In this document: positions 1 to 4,102 of the stretch, piece after piece
Layout of the letters: each line of letters starts with the position of its first letter
Numbering within the stretch: the first letter of the stretch is position 1
NCBI GenBank assembly: GCA_030591745.1
Contig: JAUVAM010000200.1
Location: 1-6,940 of the forward strand
Direction of reading: 5' to 3'
DNA: 6,940 nt
Source of the DNA: Deltaproteobacteria bacterium
GTDB lineage: Bacteria; Myxococcota; B64-G9
Notes under the pieces: generated by a model
What the model saw: the letters and a program-made list of their open reading frames with translations, nothing else
Databases searched by the model: none
Told to the model about the DNA's origin: nothing
Translations under genes and position numbers: made by a program

Positions 1-525
1 CGAGGCAGCGTACGCTACGTCACCGACGGCAACGGCACGGTCACAGCCAACTTCGACTACAAACCCTACGGCGACGAGTTCACATCCAACGGCTCAAGCA
101 CCTTCCGCTTCAACGACCGTCGAGACGATGGCTACGATCAACTCCGCTTCCCCCTGCGCATGCTAAACAAAACCACCTACCACTGGACAGCGTTGGATCC
201 AAAGGTTCTCACCCAACCAGCGGTTCTCCTCCTCGACGGCGCCAATCCCTTCGTCTACTGCATGTACGATCCGATGAACAGGACCGATGCGGATGGGGGT
301 GCCAGTGCGAGTGCCCAAAAGGCCATAAGTAGAGCGCGAGGACTAAAGATTTCCGGACCCCCAATTCCAGCTTTTGATACCAAAGGGGCGAACCTTTGGG
401 ACGCAACTGTTAGCTTGTGGTCTTCTTCTTCGAAGAGCAGCAGCAGTGATGAGACAGCTGAAAGGGAAGGCGAGCCTGAGAAAGGGGAAAAAAAGGAGAA
501 AAAGGAGAAAAAGAAAGAAAAGTAA
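1..525 (+). CDS. RHS repeat-associated core protein, 3' end only (core end plus variable C-terminal tail)
   Basis: The gene is cut by the left edge; 174 residues and the TAA at 523-525 are visible. Residues 1-99 read as the end of an RHS core: a YVTDGNGTV strand, a KPYGDEF turn, FRFNDRR, a WTALDPKVL segment in place of the usual GRF-x-DP, then NPFVY (82-86) and DPMNRTDADG (90-99), matching the family's N-x-Y-x-Y...DP-N-x-D-x-G ending. In RHS proteins this core closes a beta-cocoon that encloses a variable C-terminal domain, often a toxin. The tail (100-174) is Ser-rich, then almost pure Lys/Glu. G/C third positions drop from 75 of 99 codons in the core to 36 of 75 in the tail (my count). The frame has no further stop until 919-921, so the protein may have lost its tip to a nonsense change or sequencing error. 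The RHS assignment is firm; a toxin role is inference. Confidence 0.85.
   Translation, partial: RGSVRYVTDGNGTVTANFDYKPYGDEFTSNGSSTFRFNDRRDDGYDQLRFPLRMLNKTTYHWTALDPKVLTQPAVLLLDGANPFVYCMYDPMNRTDADGGASASAQKAISRARGLKISGPPIPAFDTKGANLWDATVSLWSSSSKSSSSDETAEREGEPEKGEKKEKKEKKKEK
478..522 (+). other. 45-base uninterrupted purine tract coding the Lys/Glu tail
   Basis: Every base from 478 to 522 is A or G. After one T (523, the first base of the TAA stop) the purines resume to 536. The tract holds two runs of seven A, at 488-494 and 530-536. The first lies in the phase A AAA AAG relative to the RHS frame, the arrangement known as an efficient -1 slippery site in E. coli dnaX. A -1 shift there would bypass the TAA but end at a TGA at 567-569, so it would not reach the downstream open frame. 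Such tracts are also prone to replication slippage and indel errors. Confidence 0.9.
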
Positions 526-592
526 AAAGAAAAAAACAAGACAACACGACGATCAATAGAGGGGTCTGAAAAAAACTGGGCGGAACTAGGCC

Positions 593-597
593 GAGGA
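593..597 (+). promoter_or_regulatory. Shine-Dalgarno for the ATG at 604
   Basis: GAGGA lies six bases before the ATG at 604. This is a near-ideal position and supports independent translation of the 604-921 frame even though the RHS frame stops at 523-525. Confidence 0.5.
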
Positions 598-603
598 ATA
601 AAC

Positions 604-921
604 ATGTTCTTCAAAAAATTTGGAGTAAAAATGGGTGGGGTAAAGCACATAGGTGCAGCTGGGCCGGGTGAAGACAAGGGGATGGCGGATTTTATGGCTG
701 GAGAACAGCTAAAGTCGTTTGACAGCCATACCTTTTTCTCCAGAGGAATGCTCGATCCGCAGCCCCTGAGTATTAAGGGGACAATTGATATTCTTTTCAC
801 GAACAAAAAATCATATGGGAAACTTGACAAGTCACTTGATTTTGGAGGGATGGGTTCGATCCCAACCATTTATTCCAGTTTTGAGCAGTGGCAAAAAGAC
901 CACTCCACAGGGGCCCAATAG
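604..921 (+). CDS. Unknown 105-aa protein, possibly the detached toxin-like tip of the RHS protein
   Basis: I do not recognise this protein. It has no signal peptide or membrane helix. It is Gly- and Lys-rich near its start (FFKKFGVKMGGVKH), has a central GPGEDKGMADFMAGEQLKSF stretch and an aromatic end (IYSSFEQWQKDH). It shares the reading frame of the RHS gene, and the bases between the RHS stop and this ATG (526-603) contain no stop, so codons 526-921 could once have been the RHS C-terminal domain. Against that, GAGGA six bases upstream of the ATG allows separate expression. No catalytic motif is evident; the conserved-looking polar residues (His14, Glu23, Asp24, Asp41, His43) are only candidates. 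Its stop is one base before the next gene's ATG, so the two are probably translationally coupled. An RHS effector tip is inference from position and frame. Confidence 0.55.
   Translation: MFFKKFGVKMGGVKHIGAAGPGEDKGMADFMAGEQLKSFDSHTFFSRGMLDPQPLSIKGTIDILFTNKKSYGKLDKSLDFGGMGSIPTIYSSFEQWQKDHSTGAQ
909..913 (+). promoter_or_regulatory. Shine-Dalgarno that sets the start of the TPR-like gene at 923
   Basis: AGGGG lies nine bases before the ATG at 923. With the signal peptide that begins exactly there, it favours 923 over the earlier in-frame ATG at 785, whose 46 extra codons run over the upstream gene and would bury the signal peptide. Confidence 0.5.
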
Positions 922-922
922 G

Positions 923-2530
923 ATGCCAAGATTATTAGTCGCGATATGCGTACACTGTTTCTGTTTGGTTCTGTGTTCTGAACCAGCGCATAGCCGCGAG
1001 GATGGCAAGGAGAATGGTGGGGCATCAATCTGCGCCCATTTTGCAGAAGACCACAAGATATTGAATTTGATGAAAGAGCAGGGTCTTCCCCTCGATGCCA
1101 TCCTCTATATTGAAACCTTGCAAAAGCGCTATCGGAATTGTTCACCGGATCTCACGGACGCCATGCTCCAGTTGGAAAAAACCAGAAGCGTACTTTACTT
1201 CCATGTCACACTGCGGAGATCGTTCGAGTCTTTGTCGAAGGGTAGAATCAGCGTTGAATTCACAGCTGATTTTCCTCCAGAGGAGCAGGCGGCTCGAGAA
1301 TCCGGATACCAGGCTATGATGCTATCCGGATTCTCGAGCAATACCCTCAAGGGAATTGCGGCGGCCCTGGAGGCAGAACGGAAGTGGAAGCAACTGGATA
1401 ATGTTAAGAGTCGGCTAAAAAACTGGATTCTCATCGGGGAACTCGTGGCGGATGCCAAGTCGTTTTCCTTGGCCGAAAAACTGCTGGAGCGAGTTGTGGC
1501 CTATCTGTCAAGTTGTTATCCACGAGAAAAAAATCTCATCTTAGTGGCCACGCTGTTTCTTGCCCAAACAAGGGATTCAATGGGTTATCGCGCAGGCGGT
1601 GAGTCGGCTGTGCTTTCTCTCGTCGAGAAGCTTGAGGGTGCGAGAGGACCCAATCCGACATTGGCCCCCATATATAGATTGGTCGCCAGCTACTACTTCA
1701 AAATAGGCAGGAAAAAGGTCGCACTATCCTGGCTAGATAGGGTGATCCGAGCAGATCAGTACGTCTGGCATCCGTGTCACGAGGAAAGGGTAAATAACGA
1801 GCGGGATTTTGCAGCTCTGCTCTATCAAGAGGGATTCAAAAAAAAATCTTTAGACTTCTATGATGATTGTATAGATGGCAAACTTCAGTCAACAGCAGAG
1901 TCATGCCTGGATGGGGCTGTTAGACTGCTCGCCTCCAAGGGGATTCTATTGGGAGAGAATCACGAGTATGAACGGGGCAAGAAGGCGCTTTCTCGATCAT
2001 TGGCCTTGATTGACCAAGGTGCCAATCCGAGGCTTTCAGAATACTGGGCAGGAAAAAGGGCTCTAATCAACGCCTATCGGGCGATGTTCGTGTTCAGAAT
2101 TGGACAGGAGGAGGAGGCCATTCGGATGGCAAGGGGGACGATCGACGGTCTGAGAACCGTGGGCCTCGAATCCACGTACTATTCGATTACAGCACATGAG
2201 GCACTCGTTTATATGCTGCAGAGTAAAGGAGATAACAAAGGCGCGACAATCGCGGCCAAGGTTGCTCGAGAGACCTTGCAACGATGTTGCCCAGAACAAC
2301 AATCTCGGTATATTTTCATAATCGATATCGAAGCCAAGGCCTTTCGCGGCCTGGGCAAAAAGAAACAAGCGGAAAAGTTGGAGAAGGAGTCACGGATTTT
2401 GCGGGGCGTGGACTCTGATGATTCCAAAGGTGATGGGGGTATTCAGAGATTCCTCCCAGAGATAAATAAATTGTTGACCGAGCCATTGCCGAAGTGTGCG
2501 GTGAATCCGAGCAGTGGTGATAGGCAATAA
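923..2530 (+). CDS. Secreted TPR-like helical-repeat protein, 535 aa, function unknown
   Basis: Residues 1-24 look like a signal peptide: Arg3, a hydrophobic core over about 4-18, and a possible signal peptidase I site near AHS (22-24). Cys18 follows LVL, a poor lipobox, so lipidation is doubtful. The mature part is almost all helix with TPR-type pairs at about 167-198, 247-277 (YRLVASYYFKIG then ALSWLDR), 290-316, 380-411 (AYRAMFVFRIGQEEEAI), 420-453 and 461-492 (AKAFRGLGKKKQAEKL). These show the family's Ala/Gly/aromatic spacing without a perfect consensus. TPRs are protein-binding scaffolds; no enzymatic motif is seen. The region 30-130 is unassigned. The start is one base after the previous stop, implying coupling to the possible RHS tip. 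A periplasmic partner or immunity role is conceivable, but at 535 aa it is far larger than usual immunity proteins. A perfect inverted repeat lies in codons 124-139. Confidence 0.85.
   Translation: MPRLLVAICVHCFCLVLCSEPAHSREDGKENGGASICAHFAEDHKILNLMKEQGLPLDAILYIETLQKRYRNCSPDLTDAMLQLEKTRSVLYFHVTLRRSFESLSKGRISVEFTADFPPEEQAARESGYQAMMLSGFSSNTLKGIAAALEAERKWKQLDNVKSRLKNWILIGELVADAKSFSLAEKLLERVVAYLSSCYPREKNLILVATLFLAQTRDSMGYRAGGESAVLSLVEKLEGARGPNPTLAPIYRLVASYYFKIGRKKVALSWLDRVIRADQYVWHPCHEERVNNERDFAALLYQEGFKKKSLDFYDDCIDGKLQSTAESCLDGAVRLLASKGILLGENHEYERGKKALSRSLALIDQGANPRLSEYWAGKRALINAYRAMFVFRIGQEEEAIRMARGTIDGLRTVGLESTYYSITAHEALVYMLQSKGDNKGATIAAKVARETLQRCCPEQQSRYIFIIDIEAKAFRGLGKKKQAEKLEKESRILRGVDSDDSKGDGGIQRFLPEINKLLTEPLPKCAVNPSSGDRQ
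1292..1339 (+). repeat. Perfect 17-bp inverted repeat with 14-base spacer, inside the TPR-like gene
   Basis: The arm at 1292-1308 (GCTCGAGAATCCGGATA) is the exact reverse complement of 1323-1339, and the spacer is 1309-1322. Pairing does not extend beyond the arms. It lies in frame and codes residues 124-139 without breaking the gene. As RNA it would fold into a 17-bp hairpin with a 14-base loop, in the middle of a message where ribosomes normally avoid such structure. A match this long is not expected by chance in a window of this size. Its role is unknown. Confidence 0.95.
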
Positions 2531-2626
2531 AGAAACTGTCACGTGGGGACTGAGACCCTCCACGAGGAATGGGCATCCCAAATCTTCAAGGGCTTACCTG
2601 TCCTTCGTCCCCGAAATTTCTGGTGA

Positions 2627-2655
2627 TTGGCAACTCGGTGCTGCCCTCAGAGAAT
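2627..2655 (+). promoter_or_regulatory. Weak sigma70-like promoter candidate for the lipoprotein gene
   Basis: TTGGCA (2627-2632, five of six matches to TTGACA) is followed after 17 bases by GAGAAT (2650-2655, four of six matches to TATAAT). It sits about 150 bases before the ATG at 2809. Spacing is ideal but the -10 box is poor, and such matches arise readily by chance. Confidence 0.2.
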
Positions 2656-2747
2656 TCTCCTTCGTCGGTACTCCAAATGGAATACAGATGCACGATCCAT
2701 TTCGAGGAACTCTTTCCAACATGGAGTGGGGGGATTCCAACCTCACG

Positions 2748-2755
2748 AAAGGAGG
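2748..2755 (+). promoter_or_regulatory. Full-strength Shine-Dalgarno without an obvious gene
   Basis: AAAGGAGG is the best ribosome-binding sequence noticed in the window. It is too far (53 bases) from the ATG at 2809 to serve the lipoprotein gene. The only start at proper distance is a GTG at 2761, which opens the short frame described at 2761-2799. Confidence 0.45.
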
Positions 2756-2760
2756 ATGGG

Positions 2761-2799
2761 GTGATCTTGAGTATGAGTAACTGCCCGGAAAGGAGCTAG
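2761..2799 (+). CDS. Possible 12-codon leader peptide before the lipoprotein gene
   Basis: GTG at 2761, five bases after AAAGGAGG, starts a 12-residue frame (VILSMSNCPERS, Met-initiated) ending at TAG 2797-2799, nine bases before the ATG of the lipoprotein gene and in the same frame as it. Ribosomes loaded here could reinitiate at 2809, whose own AGGAG (2791-2795) is 13 bases away, rather far. It shows no run of one amino acid as in attenuator peptides. It may instead be the tail of the doubtful 2569-2799 frame. Confidence 0.2.
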   Translation: MILSMSNCPERS

Positions 2800-2808
2800 G
2801 CGATCAAA

Positions 2809-3984
2809 ATGCCTAAGAAATTCGGCTTGTTTGTTCCGGTCGTCATGTCTATGCAGCTTGGCCTCTTCTGGCTATCCTGTGCCACAATCCAGAGGCATCC
2901 GGACGTCAATCGTCATGAAACTCAGCGCTACCAAGCACCAAAACAAGGAAGGAAACTGAGCCTTCCCCCTTCTGAATCATGGGAGCCATTGCAGGGTGGC
3001 CCACAAGAAGCGATATCACTTGAGGGTATCCGTCTATTCTCATGGAACTGGAAAGTCATGCGGTTTGGGGACAGTCTCTGGGTGGGGGGCATGGATTTCC
3101 GAAGACATAAGCAACATCAATCACTGCCATTTGACTTCGATATCGATTTGGCCAAAGAATCTCGTAGCGTCCTGAATCTCGGTGTGAATACTCCACTGGG
3201 CATAGGTGCAGAGTGGATCATCGGCTACAAGGGATTTCATGGCGGCAATCCTGGATCGTTATGGTGGGCCAACGGAGACGGACGACTATACGGACCTATC
3301 GCAGGCGGTAGTGTCAATGCCCTATACCTCACCAGGCAGGGTGTCGTGGGGCTCTTCGGTGAACGATTTGTCAAATGCAACGGTAAAAAAAAATGCGGTT
3401 TCTCGTACGAATGCACAGTGTTGCTGGTGCGTGTACTCGGAGCGGGGCATTGCCCAGGCGTTGAGCATGTCGTTAGATTCCCAGGAACAATCATGCGCCA
3501 CATCCTCCAGGATGACGATTCCATTTTGCTTGAGACCCAAAATGCTCTTTGGCTTGTCATGCCTTCGGGCCGGGAGGTGCGGCATATTTGCAGCACCAAA
3601 CAATTGAACGGATCGGTGAGAAGCGCCCTATTGACCGAAGATGGCGACGCGCTTGTGCTAACAACAACTGGCCTTTGGAGGGCGAAGAGCGACACACGGC
3701 ATCCGGAGAAAATTTGTTCCGTGGACACAAGTTATACCTATGCCATGCAGCCCTTTGTGCCCATTTTCCCTGCGGACAACGGGGATATTTACCTTGGTCT
3801 TACATATTTCCTTGTAAAACTCACTCCCGACGGGGAGAAGTATCATGCAGAATGGTTTGTACCTGCGGACTGCTTGGAGGCTTCGGTTGGCAGTGATGGT
3901 CGGTGTTTTTGCATTCGCGGCAAATTGGCGACTCGCTCCTGCTCAAAAATCGGCTCAATTATGGCCAATGGAGCAGGCCCCTGA
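2809..3984 (+). CDS. Probable Cys-rich lipoprotein with beta-propeller-like strands, 391 aa, function unknown
   Basis: The N-terminus is a lipoprotein-type signal: Lys3 and Lys4, a hydrophobic stretch 6-22, then LSC with Cys24 as the candidate lipidated residue. The -3 position is Trp rather than Leu, so the lipobox is imperfect. The rest is rich in beta strands ending in Trp/Gly-type turns, e.g. DSLWVGGMD (88-96), SLWWANGDGRLYG (150-162), ALYLTRQGVVGLFG (171-184), ALWLVMPSG (246-254), ALVLTTTGLWR (281-291) and DIYLGLTYFLVKLTPDG (326-342), spaced like blades of a divergent propeller. Ten further cysteines (190, 196, 202, 215, 261, 303, 355, 366, 368, 378) would suit disulfides outside the cytoplasm. 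The start at 2809 is chosen for the signal; AGGAG is 13 bases upstream. It lies same-strand, 278 bases after the TPR-like gene, so joint expression is plausible. I know no named family for it. Confidence 0.8.
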   Translation: MPKKFGLFVPVVMSMQLGLFWLSCATIQRHPDVNRHETQRYQAPKQGRKLSLPPSESWEPLQGGPQEAISLEGIRLFSWNWKVMRFGDSLWVGGMDFRRHKQHQSLPFDFDIDLAKESRSVLNLGVNTPLGIGAEWIIGYKGFHGGNPGSLWWANGDGRLYGPIAGGSVNALYLTRQGVVGLFGERFVKCNGKKKCGFSYECTVLLVRVLGAGHCPGVEHVVRFPGTIMRHILQDDDSILLETQNALWLVMPSGREVRHICSTKQLNGSVRSALLTEDGDALVLTTTGLWRAKSDTRHPEKICSVDTSYTYAMQPFVPIFPADNGDIYLGLTYFLVKLTPDGEKYHAEWFVPADCLEASVGSDGRCFCIRGKLATRSCSKIGSIMANGAGP

Positions 3985-4055
3985 CTGAGTACAGCAAACG
4001 CCTTACACAGGCTTGCAGAAAATCCCTCTTCTGGAGTATGACGCAAACGGGCATG

Positions 4056-4088
4056 TCGCTCCAAAAACACACGGCATTTTTGGAGTGA
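4056..4088. terminator. Stem-loop between the converging genes, probable bidirectional terminator
   Basis: TCGCTCCAAAAA (4056-4067) pairs with TTTTTGGAGTGA (4077-4088), giving 12 pairs with one G-T wobble around a nine-base loop. It sits 71 bases after the plus-strand stop at 3984 and 14 bases after the minus-strand stop at 4103. The location is right for both units, but there is no T run after either side of the stem, so it is not a textbook intrinsic terminator and may act as a 3' end stabiliser or with Rho. Confidence 0.55.
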
Positions 4089-4102
4089 GGTCAAGCCCAC
4101 AT

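Larger units (their letters stand above)
2531..2808 (+). other. 278-base gap without a convincing gene
   Basis: Two overlapping frames are open but neither can be preferred. A GTG-started frame (2514-2780, 88 codons) overlaps the end of the TPR-like gene. An ATG-started frame (2569-2799, 76 codons) has GAGG only two bases from its ATG, which is too close for good initiation. The second contains KFLVIGNSVLPSE, faintly like the first motif of SGNH hydrolases (G-D/N-S), but no other motif follows, so I do not call it. A short weak hairpin at 2541-2563 (CGTGG paired with CCACG) is not followed by a T run. The gap may be a leader region, a decayed gene or an unrecognised small gene. Confidence 0.5.

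Noticed and set aside
824..850. TTGACA -35 box inside the 604-921 gene
   Set aside because: The bases 16-18 downstream are GGAGGG-like, with no -10 hexamer.
255..869. Long minus-strand open frame (204 codons) opposite the RHS tail and unknown gene
   Set aside because: Its Phe/Ser runs simply mirror the Lys/Glu purine tract. There is no domain, and the plus strand has better start signals and continuity with the RHS frame.
785..922. Upstream extension of the TPR-like gene to the ATG at 785
   Set aside because: It would overlap the 604-921 gene by 137 bases and bury a clear signal peptide behind 46 residues. The start at 923 has a Shine-Dalgarno and an adjacent upstream stop.
2541..2563. Hairpin after the TPR-like gene as terminator
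   Set aside because: Only five pairs plus two across a bulge, with no T run following.
2517..2635. Direct repeat GGTGATAGGCAAT / GGTGATTGGCAAC
   Set aside because: Only about 11 of 13 bases match, there are just two copies and the flanks are unrelated; probably chance.
2627..2642. Sigma54-like TGGCA...TGC element
   Set aside because: The spacing between the GG and GC cores is one base too short for a sigma54 promoter.
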